64,000 bases of DNA from assembly GCF_933775445.1 (NCBI RefSeq), contig NC_065878.1, positions 5,726,001-5,790,000 of the forward strand. Reading direction: 5' to 3'. Position numbers and translations under genes: made by a program. Positions 23,451 through 34,670 of this stretch are shown one piece after another. Positions within the stretch are counted from its first letter, which is position 1. Each line of letters opens with the position of its first letter. The notes below the pieces were generated by a model. The model was not told the DNA's origin, made no database searches, and saw only the letters and a program-made list of their open reading frames with translations. This DNA comes from Argentina anserina (lineage: Eukaryota > Streptophyta > Magnoliopsida > Rosales > Rosaceae).

Positions 23451-25385
23451 AATCCTAGTTGCACAAGGAAAGATGAGAGACTGAATATCAATTTCCTAGT
23501 AGGATAAAGAGAGGCCGTGCGGCATTGATGGTTTCCTATTGGGAGTTGGATTTCAAAACCAAGTTGAAGATGGATTTTCAAGGTGTATATGAAGATATTT
23601 TCGTGCATATAAATCAGAATTATCAAGGAGAATAAGATAAGCACTTAGAAGCCCAATCCATGCAAGAATCAGAAAGCTGTCAGAATTCGTAGTCCAACTT
23701 TGACGGGATCACTGGACAGCTCAGATCGAAGTAGAATTTAGAATCGAATCAATATCTTATTCTTACAAGGAGATAGGACCGAATCATTACTCGGAGGTCC
23801 AGTGGGCCCGACAGAATTGTCTCAACCATTTATTTGCTTTTGATCCAAGGGTTGTGAGGGAAAATTGGGGTCTTGTTTCTCCTATAGGCACGAATCTATA
23901 TCAGAATCATTATATATTCTTACACCAAAGAAAATGAAAGAAGGCTGCAGCAAATAAATGAGAAAATGTAAGAAAATCAAAGAATGGTGCAATCAATGAG
24001 ATAAGAGAGAGAGCTGCCTCCCTAATTCAAAAGAGGAAATTCGTGCAAAATAAATCAGGATTAAAAGAGGAAAAAGATATGCAATTAATGTCCAATCCTT
24101 ATCAGAATCAGAATTTTGTCAGTGCACGTCATCCATCTTTGACGGACTCCCCCGGACAGCTCACCATCTATGGAAGTCTAATTTTCAATGCTATTGGAAT
24201 CACCTCAATAGCTATTTTTAGCGAGAGTTATGACAACAACAATGCACAAATGTTAGTTCTGCCGAATTGAGAAAATCTAGGAAAACTAAATCAAATTGAT
24301 TTCAACTTTGTGGTCGGCCTCCCTAGGGTTTTTCGTCTATATATAGCACCTCATTCCCACAGAAAAGATCATCAACATTCCTCACAAGACTAGCCAATGC
24401 TCTGCCTTAAACACTACTCATCATCCTCAAAGCCATTCAAGCCGTAAACATCATCTTCCTTTCATTCCATTTGATCCAAAGCGCTACGCCTAGGATTGCC
24501 ATTCATGTTGAAGCCGTGCTGCCTTGTTTTATTACCTCTAAGGAGATTTACAAAGTGTAACTCGTTATTTCTTCAATGTTTTCGGTTTGGATTCTTTGTG
24601 TGATGTTGTGTTTCTGGTTTTGGCTAGTTCCGAATTTGTGGAATACTCTTATGTAGTTTACCATTTTGCAAGATGTTATAAAGTAGTTCTGATTTTATTT
24701 TCTATGATTTCTATGTAGATGCCGTGAGTTTATAATTCAATGATTTAATAATTCTATTTCTTATGCGTTATCTATATGTGATTCAAGGCGCTAAGTTAGT
24801 TTTGCATATAGGATTCTTAAGTGTTTTTGTTAACTTGTTAAAGTAAGTGACATGCTTGACTTGCTAGTAATCACTTGGAATGAACCATGATCTGTTTATT
24901 ATCTAAGATGCGCTAAGTAAATTAGATAAGAGATTATTCAATGAAGTGGTAAGATTGAGAATGACATGTTACCTTGTAATTTCTAAGCGATAAGATAGGA
25001 TTACCAGGCCAAGTTTCAAGTTAGGGATACGGTAAGTAACCTAGTTCCGCATTAGGTTGTTGTTTGTTCACTCAATACTTGTCCGCTAAGGCTTGGTGTT
25101 TCCATAGGATGAGATTATGATTTCGAAGCCACTTGTGACGTTTTATTTGGTGATGTTTGCGTGTTGGTTGGTTGATCACATGTATATATTAGTTTAGGTT
25201 TTATTTTCTGTTTTCATACTTATAATCCATAACTATCAAATCATTTTATCTCTTATGAATTCATTATTAAATGTTTGTGATTCTTTACCCTGGTGGATCC
25301 CCGGTTTGTGAACGATACCCTCTTGCTTTATACCACTAACGATGCTTACAGGGTTAATAATGATGTCGAGTAATCGAACCGATTA
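23451..25385 (+). repeat. 5' LTR of element B, start truncated
   Basis: The text from CAATCCTAGTTGCACAAGG onward matches the LTRs at 40730 and 45590, so about the first 270 bp have been lost where the MITE now sits. TATATATAG at 24338-24346 is the likely TATA box. The end reads CGAACCGATTA; the usual terminal CA has become TA. Degenerate copies of GCGCTAAG lie between 24786 and 25090, an array better preserved in the 3' LTR. Confidence 0.85.
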
Positions 25386-25387
25386 AA

Positions 25388-25405
25388 TGACGTCGTTGTC
25401 GGGGA
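25388..25405 (+). other. Decayed primer-binding site of element B
   Basis: TGACGTCGTTGTCGGGGA differs from the intact site of element A at three positions, each a G-to-A or C-to-T change. This is the pattern expected from deamination of methylated cytosines in a silenced element. Confidence 0.85.
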
Positions 25406-25533
25406 TCCATAAATATGGATCCCTAACTTTTAATTTTGAATTTACCGGGTCATATTGTACATTTGTATATTCTTATCTTATTTTTTAGGATGTTGTTTTG
25501 ATGGTTGAATGAATGATTGTTGTAGATTGTAAA

Positions 25534-27322
25534 TGTGACGCGTGAGTATCGCATAATAAACCCAAAAAAATGTCATCGCTAGTATAGAATAAGCATGGAT
25601 CGTTCTGTCCGTGGAATTGAAGGGAACTCTAAACTTTTAGTGTTAACAAATAATTTTGGGATTTAAGAATACTTTTCTGACTATTATGTTAAAATAAAAT
25701 CTAAACTATTATTTACATGATCGAATTGTCTTTCGGAAAGTTTCACCAAAACAATCCTAACACAAAACAATTACACATTCAGATTCCATTACGCATTCAA
25801 CACATATTTACATATTTTAGACACCGATACAACTAGAGCCTTAGCGGTCATCTAGTCATGCAAGATCTCTTATGTATTGTAGGCTGACTTAGCGCCTAAC
25901 ACCTAAATTATATGTAATCACATTCAAAAACACGTAGCGTAGAATTCAAACATGATCACATATAAGCACCAGATCTTTGTCGGGGACATGTTAACATGGA
26001 GGCGTCACTCACCATTGAATACGTGCAAATTTATAGAAATTTAAACCCTTTTAATTGATACAAACCGAACCTACTTAGCGCATGATTCCATTTGTATCAA
26101 AATGGTATATGAAAATAGCACCCAAACACTATCACAAATACTGCATTCAAACACTAAATTCGGTTGCACATATCTGAAAATTATCAAAAAAACATATAAA
26201 GGCAATGAAGAACACATGAATTGAATCACAAATAAAGAAATTGTTATAACATAAGGACTGTAAATTGTCTTCTAATTATCAAATAAAATCTGAAAATTTA
26301 TTAACAACATACAATACCAAAGACTAAACATAAACACAAACTCAAATCATTCATAGACAAATGAATATGAAACTACAAAGATCAACGAAACCATGATGTA
26401 GGTTGTGAGAATCACACTTTGGAGTGGTTTTAGTGGGCTCTACTCCAAAGAGGACTGCTCATCGTGGATGGTGGAGTGTCACACGGTGCTGCTTAGCACT
26501 AGGGCCGTGAGGTGGTGGTAGAAAAGGTGAATGAAATGGTGGAGAGGCTGCTGATTTTTGTAGGTGTGTATGGAGAGAATTGGGCAGAGTTTTGGCTTGT
26601 GTTTGTAAAAGAGAAGTGATAACCATTCCTTGTGTAGGAATGACATGATATTTATGGAGGAATAAGGAAAAGGGGCTGCATGGTAATGGGCTGATTCTCT
26701 ATTTCCTTTTTTTCTCTTTTTTTCCTTCTCAATTGAATGGTGATCATCTTTGTTGGTCACATGCATTCTCCCTTCTTCTAGGCCACATGCATTCTTCATA
26801 AATATCTCTTAGTTATCTCCTTCCTTTTTCTTCTTTTGTTTCCTTATTGTCTTCTTCTTTCCTTTTTATTTTTATGGCCGGATAAACCTTCCCTCCTTTG
26901 AGGCTGCATACTTCTTCCTTTTCATCTCATTCAGAAACTAAATTACTTCTTTCATTTTTCTCCTTTTGTTTCTTTATTCTCCTCTTTGTTTCTTTCTTCT
27001 CCTCTTTCTTTCCTTAATTTCCAAACCATTATCTCTTATTTAATTCTAAAAATAAGGAAAGAAAAGAATAAATATAAATCACAAATGTTACAGAAATGTT
27101 GAATAATAAAAATCCTAACCCAACTAGGTTTCCTAGCTCGACAAGGAATACTACTCTATAGTACTCTCGACAATTTATGCGTTTTACACCCGTTTTAGCA
27201 CCAATATGCAACCAAAGACTCCTAACTCAACTCAATGACTCAATAATACAATAATAAGAGCTAAGTAAAGTACAAATGGAGGTAAAAACATGTTAAGATC
27301 GTCGCACAAAGTGCTCCTATCA
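25534..27322 (-). mobile_element. Inverted LTR-like insertion in the leader of element B
   Basis: Read on the minus strand it begins TGATAGGAGCACTTTGTGCG, like the Athila LTR starts, and ends CACGCGTCACA. The leader text TTGTAAA stands on both sides (25527-25533 and 27324-27330), showing where element B is interrupted. No primer site, gag or pol is present, so it is probably a solo LTR. The exact target duplication is ambiguous: 7-8 bp are shared but not in perfect register with TG...CA ends. Frames inside (for example 26479-26799) have no recognisable product. Confidence 0.65.
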
Positions 27323-27819
27323 GTTGTAAATCGAATGAAATAGGTAAAGTCCCTTTTGTTAATATTAGCCTCAACCCCTCATGTTTTCTTCCAAAGATTT
27401 TGCATGAGGTTGAAGGCGTCTTTTATTAACACTTTGATATTTGCCTAACACCCAAGTTTGTTTCCAACTGAGTAAGGGGCACGCTCTTTAACAAAATTGG
27501 ATCTCAGAGAACTATTGACTGACATACATGTTGATATGGAGTCGATAGGGAGCTTGCCTCCGTAATTCAACAAATGAGTCATACCATGTTCACTATCTCT
27601 GAATTAGCTATCTGGCCTTTTGAAATAATGATTCAGACTTGTGTCAAGGCATCCATACTTAAGCCGCATGTCCACCTCGGTTTACAACTTAGAATCAATC
27701 GATCATTCAATCATTGAAACGGCAAAAATAACTTGTGAATTGTATGAACTTTGTAAACGTAAAGAACTAACTTTTGTAACATGACAACATAGTGACCGTG
27801 CCTCTTCCATAAGTGTGCC
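27323..27819 (+). other. Leader of element B, continued
   Basis: This non-coding stretch continues the leader interrupted at 25533 and matches 4530-4950 of element A and 57590-57990 of element D. It precedes gag, and its TTCTACAG at about 27894 would make a reasonable splice acceptor. No coding frame is visible before 27820. Confidence 0.7.
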
Positions 27820-28854
27820 ATGTATATGACTAAGGAAGGGCACGTTTCTTATCTTCATTTTGTATTCTTCAATGCTGACTTTCTAACTTATGTTCTACAG
27901 GAACTATGCATGTCCACTATATCTAAGAAAACACAAGAGCTTAAAGATCGAATTCAAGCACTTAAAGACTTACAAGATTCTAAATCGAGCGGACTCTTAG
28001 ATTTCGAAACTTCTCCAAGCAATTCAATCTTAAACTCTTCACCTATATCAGAAGAAGAGGAGGTTCTTTTCTTCCCCTTCATCTTTGACTCGGAGACAGA
28101 CACAATTGCGGACCGTACTCTAATTCCTATTGGTGCTCCAATGGCACTCAAGAATGCTTTCATCCCCAACACCCCTGAATCACCTTCATGCATTGCTTTC
28201 ACTCCACCTGATGAAGCCAACTTCTCTATTCCGGTTCAATTGCTTGGGCACCTACCTAAGTATTTTGGTTCCTTAATGGAAGACCATAATGTTCACCTTA
28301 AGGAGCTCTTGGACATTTGCAAGCTACAATCGATTCATCATCTGTCTCAAGAAGGCTTGAGGTTGCTTTTGTTTCCAATTACTCTTAACGATGATGCTAA
28401 GCGTTGGTTGTACGCTCTGCCTGCGGGGATCATCACCACATGGGACGAAATGACTAGGAGGTTATTGAAGAAATTCTTCCCAGCTCAATTCACGAAAAGA
28501 CTAAGGAGGGAGATTCAGAACTTTACTCAAAAAGGATGGTGATTCGCTCTATGAGGCATGGGAGGAATTTCAGGAACTACAAAGAAATAGCCCTCACCAT
28601 GGTATTTCGTTGGATGACTTGGTGCAATTCTTCTATGAAGGACTCGACACCATTAACAAGAATATAGTGGATTCGGCATGTGGCAGCACATTCATGAACA
28701 AGACTGGTCAAGAAGCTTACACCTTAATTGATGACTTGGCCGACAACAATCGCCAATTTAGTTCCAATGAGAAGAGAGGAAGCAATAGCCGTGGGGTGTA
28801 TGATGTTGATACAAGGAATCAAATGACTACTTTAGAAAGAAAGCTTGACGTTCT
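27820..28854 (+). pseudogene. gag (capsid part) of element B, frameshifted
   Basis: A frame opens at 27820; the in-frame ATG at about 27910 in CTATGCATGTCC is an equally likely start. It encodes the retrotransposon Gag core: LLFPITLNDDAKRWLYALP, then TTWDEMTRRLLKKFF around residues 185-220. A one-base insertion in the A run at about 28530 shifts the frame; the continuation DSLYEAWEEFQELQ and the Athila-type ACGSTFMNKTGQEAYTLIDD is read from about 28538 to 28854. Gag would form the particle and bind element RNA in the cytoplasm. The solo LTR at 28855 then splits it. Not functional as it stands. Confidence 0.85.
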
Positions 28855-30512
28855 TGTCACGACCCGAATCTTTTACGATTCGTGGCGATATTAGTTTAAT
28901 CTTTTACTCGGAACGAGAGTCGTACTAAGTGTGACGACTCTAAAAATTAATTTTTCGATGTGTAAGTTTTCGAGAAAACCTCTTTCACGAAAGTCGTAGA
29001 GCTCGTCGATATGAATTCGTGGACATGCGGCACACCTAAATCGGAGTTCGTATGAATAATTTACGAATCAAAACGTATTTGGGTATTTTGGGAATTTAGT
29101 ATAAATAGGAGGTGAAAATTGAAAAAAAAAGGATAGATATTTAAAAATCGGTTTCGCACCACTGTTCATGGCCGAAAATCCGATTTTCTTCTCCGGCTGC
29201 GATCTCCGCCGTCCGGCCACGGATCGGGACGCCACCAGTCCCGTTAGCTTTGTCTTGCCATTTCCAGTCAATCTGTACCGGTCAAACGCCTCGTCGACCG
29301 CCGTGCACGGCGCTGCAACGGCCGCCAGTTTCGGCAGAAGTCAACGCCGTCGTGCGGCTGTTTTCCGGCAACTCGGGAGCTCGAGATTGCTACGAGTCGA
29401 CGTGATCCTCCATTCTGGGCATGATTCAGTCGGACTTGGGTGACGAATCGGGCTAGATCGTGAACTTGAAATCGGTGCACTGTTCCGATCTTCTTCTGCG
29501 TTTTCCGGCCACTTCCCGATTGATCTGGACGCCGAACGCCGCCATGAAAAAGGTTTGGTTTCTTGTGATCTATAACTTTCATGTTGAAGTCGAGTTGTTT
29601 TGGAGTGGTTGGTGAGGGGTGGCGTGTGGGGCCCACGCGCAGCCACTGTTGCGGCGCGTGCTGTACTGTGTGGGGCAGTAGGTCACTCTATTATGTAGTG
29701 TACGTCGATACGAACTTATCGATGTCTTAGCCGTTGAATTTGGATATCGTATGAGGTTGTTAATCTCGATTATCGTTAGTTGAGATAATATGTGATTGAC
29801 GTAAGTTGTGTTTATTTAATGCTTGTGGCTATGTGATTGTTGTGACTGATAACGATATTAGTGTTATGTGTATGTTGGGTAAGGTTTGTGATATTAATTG
29901 TGCAAGCGTGCATCGGTTTAGAAATGTCAAAAGGAGTGATTTGGTGAAAATGGTGTGTCAGGTGCCCATAGTAGTTTTTGGGAGCAAACTGATATAATCT
30001 CAGTATATGTGAACAAGAACTATGGCTTTTGATTAAGTGATATTACTGTTAGTGAGACCATGATCAAGTCTAGGAAGTTGTTATGTTTCCTACCTATCTT
30101 CCTTATTTATTTACCTTTATGGTAAAATGGTAGAAATAAAATGGGTGTCCATAGTAATTTTATATAATTACTATGTCATTAATATTGAAGAGAAAAGTAA
30201 ATAATTGAGTATCCGCCAATATTACATTATCAAGTGGTATTCGTTGAAAGCGTGTTTTCCCTTTGATTTAGTCAATTCTCGGATTAGACGGTTATTAGTC
30301 GTCGTGATTGTTTATGACCGTGATGAAGTCATTAATGACTATTAAATGAACTACGAATGGCTTGATCCCTCGTAGAGGGTACGTAGGCAGCCCAAACAAG
30401 GTTTGGGTGCAGCCACAATTATCTTAGATTAGATTTCGGTTTGTTGGTTTTAATTTGGTTTTATTTTGGTTTTTAGTGCATACTTAGGTTAGTTTTGGGA
30501 CGAGTCGTCTCA
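28855..30512 (+). mobile_element. Solo LTR inserted in gag of element B
   Basis: It begins TGTCACGACCCG and ends CGAGTCGTCTCA, imperfect inverted ends with TG...CA. It is flanked by the 5-bp duplication GTTCT (28850-28854 and 30513-30517). Skipping it puts gag back in frame (DVLV followed by KAFNG), which fixes the boundaries. TATAAATAG at 29100-29108 is a good TATA box; the GC-rich stretch 29160-29650 just downstream is probably the transcribed leader. Frames within that stretch are compositional. A truncated relative is at 54525-55692. Confidence 0.88.
29100..29108 (+). promoter_or_regulatory. TATA box of the solo LTR
   Basis: TATAAATAG lies about 245 bp into the LTR, before a GC-rich leader. 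The same TATAAATAGG is present at 54574-54583 in the related LTR, so the promoter position is conserved. Confidence 0.6.
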
Positions 30513-30517
30513 GTTCT

Positions 30518-31100
30518 TGTCAAGGCATTCAATGGTTCGAGCATCAACACTCAAGCGTGTGGCATTTTTTCTTTAAAAGACCACACAACTGAGAATTATC
30601 CAAATGGTGCAATGACTGAAGTGGAGTTGAACTTCATGGGGCAACAAAGTCCTAGGTATGATTCTTATTTAAACATATACAATCCTGGACTTAGAGACCA
30701 TCACAACTTTTTTTGGAACAACAATGCTCAACCGTCCAATGCTCAAGGTCAAAGACCTCGTCCTTTAGGTTTGTTTGTGCGACCTCAGGTACCTGAAGGT
30801 TCTATCCTCTTTGACTCCAATGTTCATGGTTTGAATAATGCATCTGCACCTAACTATGAAGAACTTTTGAAATCCCTTGCTCAAGGGCAAATATATTTAA
30901 ACTCTGCTACTCAAGCTTTAGTTACAGGTCAACAAGCTCATTCTAAAGACATAACCGAGCTTAAGAAGCAGATGAGACAAGTGATCGACTTCATGGGCAA
31001 GATCCATGAAGGAGGTAAGTTGCCGAGCCAAACTAAGCCAAATCTCAATGTGAAGGCCATGATGACAAGAAGTGGGAGGATTTTGGATGCTCTATTATAG
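30518..31100 (+). pseudogene. gag (nucleocapsid part) of element B
   Basis: The frame continues from the capsid part across the solo LTR. The zinc-knuckle region reads CGIFSLKDHTTENYP: of the CCHC ligands only the first cysteine and the histidine remain, the second and last cysteines being F and Y. About 40 residues later comes YNPGLRDHHNFFW, a strong Athila-group marker. The segment ends at a TAG at 31098-31100, after GRILDALL; the same frame continues beyond the stop into the protease region, so it is probably an acquired nonsense codon. RNA binding would be lost with these ligands missing. Confidence 0.82.
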
Positions 31101-32031
31101 CCAATCAAGAAGGCCGTGCCTTCTAAAGACAAAGAGGCCGAGAGTTTCAGTGTAAATGACCTAGAGAATGACCCTGTCTCATCTAAGGCCAATGATGTCG
31201 TGCCTCTACCCCAATTAATCATGCCGTGCATGACACAGGTAAGGATCATAACTCGTGGTTTTGTTTCAACTAATTCTCTTTCTCGTGTCCCTTTCCCCAA
31301 TAGATTCGCAAAGAAAAAGAATGATGACTTTGATCAAGCCATGCTTGACATCTTTAAGAGGGTGGAAGTGAACATGCCTCTTATTGAATGCACTCAACAA
31401 ATCCCAAAGTATGCTAAATTTCTGAAGGAGTTGTGCACCAATAAGAGGATGAATCGAGAGAAGGAAGTGGTCACAATGATTGAGAGGGTCTCAGCCGTGC
31501 CACAAAGGAAGCAATCATCTAAGCTCATGGATCCAGGGAGTTTTTCTATCCCGTGTACAATCGGTAACACAAAATTTCATAAGATAATGCTAGACTTAGG
31601 AGCATCGATCAATGTAATGCCTTACTACATTTATGCTAACTCAAGTCTAGGAGATTTGATAAACGATAGGTTGGGGCGTCCCTTTATGAGGACTGCAAGG
31701 ACGAATATTGATGTGTTTAGTGGATCACTCACCTTTTGAGTTTGACAGTGAAGTGATTAGCTTCAACATCTTTGAAGCCATAAGGTATCCCCTTTCGGAA
31801 TTAAGTGATTGTTTTTCAGTTGACATTCTTGATTCCCTTGCAGATAACTATCTATATACCTTGGCATATGACAGGTTGGCACTCACCATTGCCCAAAGGG
31901 CCGGATTTACAAGTGATGGCTCCAATGTTTCTGAGTTGGAAGCCAGATGTCGTGCCATCTTTTGTACTAGAGAACGTGGCCTCTCTTGAGGTTTTTCCAC
32001 GTGAGGTAAGTTATGTCTCTCCTAGTCCAAT
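31101..32031 (+). pseudogene. Aspartic protease region of element B
   Basis: A 207-codon frame (31116-31739) contains FSIPCTIGNTKFHKIMLDLG followed by ASINVMP: the DTGAS active site appears as DLGAS, a form I recall for Athila elements. A frameshift near 31700-31740 moves the continuation (FEFDSEVISFNIFEAIRYP) into another frame, 31708-31989. The protease would mature the Gag-Pol polyprotein. The linker to RT begins in a third frame from 31805. At least two frame changes make this non-functional. Confidence 0.8.
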
Positions 32032-33452
32032 TCTCTTAACCACTAACAAGAATCTTCCTTCTATGGTGCAAGCCCCAAAGCTTGATCTTAAGGTTCTTCC
32101 GGATCACTTGAAGTATGTGTTTTTGGGAGATGAGGATACATTGCTAGTGATCATTTCCTCTGCACTCGACAAGGAGCAAGAGGAGAGGTTAATTGAGGTT
32201 TTGAAAAGACACAAGATGGCCATAGGATGGACCTTAGTCCTACAATGTGTGTTCATTGAATTTTGCTTGAGGATCGTGTCAAACCAACCAAGGAAGGTCA
32301 GAGACGTCTTTATCCACCAATGATGTAAGTTGTTAAGGACGAGATCATGAAGTGAATGATTATGGCGTCACCTACCCTATTTCCGACAGTAGGTGGATCT
32401 CTCCCATTCAAGTTGTGCCAAAGAAGTCCGGAATCACGGTGGTTAAGAACAAAGATAACGAGTTACTGTCTCAAAGGACAGTGACTGTTCACCATGTGTG
32501 TATTGACTATAGGAAGCTCAATGCTACGACAAGAAAGGATCACATGTCGTTGCCATTCATTGAACAAATGCTTGAGAGGTTAGCTGGTCATTCTTTCTAT
32601 TGTTTCCTTGATGGATATAGTGGATACAATCAAATTAGTGTTGCGGAGGAGGATGAAGAAAAGGCAACATTCACATGCCCTTTTGGTACGTTTGCTTATC
32701 GTCACATGCCTTTTGGTTTATGCAACGCTTCAGGTACATTTCAATGTTGTATGTATCACATTTTATCTGAGAATATTGGTTCTAAAATTGAAGTTTTCAT
32801 GGATGACTTTTCTGTTTATGGTGAGAATTTCAATGCATGCTTACAGAAAGAGGAACTTGTGCTTAAAGCTTGTGAGGAAACTAACTTGGTTTTGAATTGG
32901 GAAAAATGTCATTTCATGGTTACACAAGTCATTGGCTTAGGCAATATTGTTTCATCTAAACGAATTGAGGTTGATAAGTCTAAAATAGAACTTGTGCGTC
33001 ACTTACCCCTCCCCAAAAATGTGAGGGATGTACAATCGTTTCTTCGACATGCAGGTTTCTATCGAAGGTTTATCAAGGAGTTTTCCAAGATTGCGAGACC
33101 ATTGAGTTCATTGCTTCAAAAGGACATTCCCTTTCACTTTGATGATGATTGCAAGCACGCATTTGAGACTTTAAAGAAGCTCTTGACGTCAGCACCAATC
33201 ATGGCACCGCCAGATTGGTCTTTGCCGTTTGAGCTCATGTGTGATGCATCCGACTATGCAGTTGGAGCCGTGCTAGGGCAGAGGAAGGACAAGCAGCCTT
33301 ATGCCATTTAATATGCCTCTCGAACGCTCAATGATGCTCAACGAAACTACATCAAAACTGAGAAAGAACTTTTTGTCGTGATATTTGCTTTAGATTAGTT
33401 TCGTTCTTACTTACTTCAATCCAATGTTATTGTTTACACTGACCATGCAGCT
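32032..33452 (+). pseudogene. Reverse transcriptase and RNase H start of element B
   Basis: The N-terminal part (LPDHLKYVFLGDEDTL, then AIGWTL) runs to a stop at about 32323. The RT core is open from 32352: PIQVVPKKSGITVVKN, CIDYRKLN, LDGYSGYNQI, FTCPFGTFAYRHMPFGLCN and the catalytic IEVFMDDFSVYG. After the thumb (GFYRRFIKEFSKIARPLSSL) comes RNase H with PFELMCDASDYAVGAVLGQ. A TAA at 33309 and a TAG near 33397 interrupt RNase H. The catalytic DD of RT is kept, but upstream and downstream breaks prevent a full product. Confidence 0.88.
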
Positions 33453-33996
33453 TTGAAGTACTTAATGACAAAGAAAGATGCCAAACCAAGATTGATTCGA
33501 TGGACTCTCTTACTCCAAGAGTTTGATCTTGAAATAAAGAACAAGAAGGGAAGTGACAACGTTGTGTCAGACCATTTGAGCCGTTTAGTGAGAGATGACG
33601 AACCCTTGGCTAGTCAAGAGAGTTTTCCGGATGAGCAACTCTTTCGAGTTGAGGTAAGTGAACCATGGTATGCAGATATTGTGAACTGTCTTGTTTCTAA
33701 GCAATTCCCGGATACTTTATCGCATGCTCAAAAGAATAGACTTAAAGCTTTAGCTAAGTATTACATTTGGGATGAACCATACTTGTGGAAACATTGTGTT
33801 GATCAAATCATTAGGAGGTGTGTCCCTGACTCTGAACATCAATCTATACTAGCTTTTTGTCATTATAAGTCTTGCGGTGGTCACTTTGGGTCGCGTAGAA
33901 CAACCTTTAAGGTGTTTGAATGTGGTTTCTTTTAGCCTACCATCTTTAAAGATGCATATGTTTTTTGTATTACTTGCGACAGGTGCCAAAGGGAAG
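33453..33996 (+). pseudogene. RNase H tail and integrase zinc domain, first copy
   Basis: The frame reads [17 protein letters not shown] (RNase H end), [17 protein letters not shown], then the integrase N-terminal region with [20 protein letters not shown] and later CDRCQR. It has a TAG after FECGFF (33933-33935) where a W is expected. It is followed directly by a second, divergent version of the same ~520 bp. Confidence 0.82.
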
Positions 33997-34670
33997 ATGC
34001 ATATGCCAAACCGAGATTGATTCGTTGGATTCTCTTACTTCAAGAGTATGATCTCGAGATTAAGGAAAAAGGGAACTGACAACATTGTGGCAGACCACTT
34101 GAGCTATCTAGTGAGAGATGCCGAGCCATTGGCCATTCAAGAGAGTTTTCTGGATGAGCAACTTTTCCGAGTTGAGGTAAGTGAACCATGCTATGCAGAT
34201 ATTGTGAACTATCTTGTTTCTAAGCAATTTCCAGATACTTCATCGCATGCTCAAAATATTAGACTTAAGGCTTTAGCTAAGTATTACATTTGGCATGTAC
34301 CATACTTGTGGAAACATTGTGTTGATCAAATCATTAGGAGATGTGTCCCTGAATCTGAACATCATTATATACTTACTTTTTGTCATTCTGAGTCTGGTGG
34401 AGAACATTTTGCTTCACGTAGGGTTACTCTGAAGGTATTAGAATGTGGTTTCTTTTGGCCTACGATCTTTAAAGATGCATATCATTTTCGCATGACTTGT
34501 AATAGATGCCAACGAATGGGAAACATAGGTTCTAGATATCAAATGCGGATGCATCATGTCTTGACTGTTGAACTATTTGATTGTTAGGGCATCGATTTCA
34601 TGGGACCTTTTCCTAACTCTAATGGTTTCTTGTACATACTCGTTTGTGTTGATTATGTTTCGAAATTGGT
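33997..34670 (+). pseudogene. RNase H tail/integrase, second divergent copy
   Basis: From AAGATGCATATGCCAAACC the sequence repeats the preceding segment ([48 protein letters not shown]), but with many substitutions, so the two copies did not arise by a recent simple duplication. It continues further into the integrase core, [20 protein letters not shown] with the first catalytic D, after a TAG near 34587. The frame then joins abruptly to a downstream part of integrase at about 34671. Confidence 0.82.

Noticed and set aside
29168..29646. Overlapping frames in the GC-rich stretch on both strands
   Set aside because: They overlap on both strands, match no family, and lie in the presumed LTR leader.
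28859..30521. Mutator-like element with the 9-bp duplication GTTCTTGTC
   Set aside because: TG...CA ends, a TATA box, GC-rich leader and the 5-bp duplication GTTCT fit a solo LTR; the extra TGTC is shared by chance between LTR start and target.
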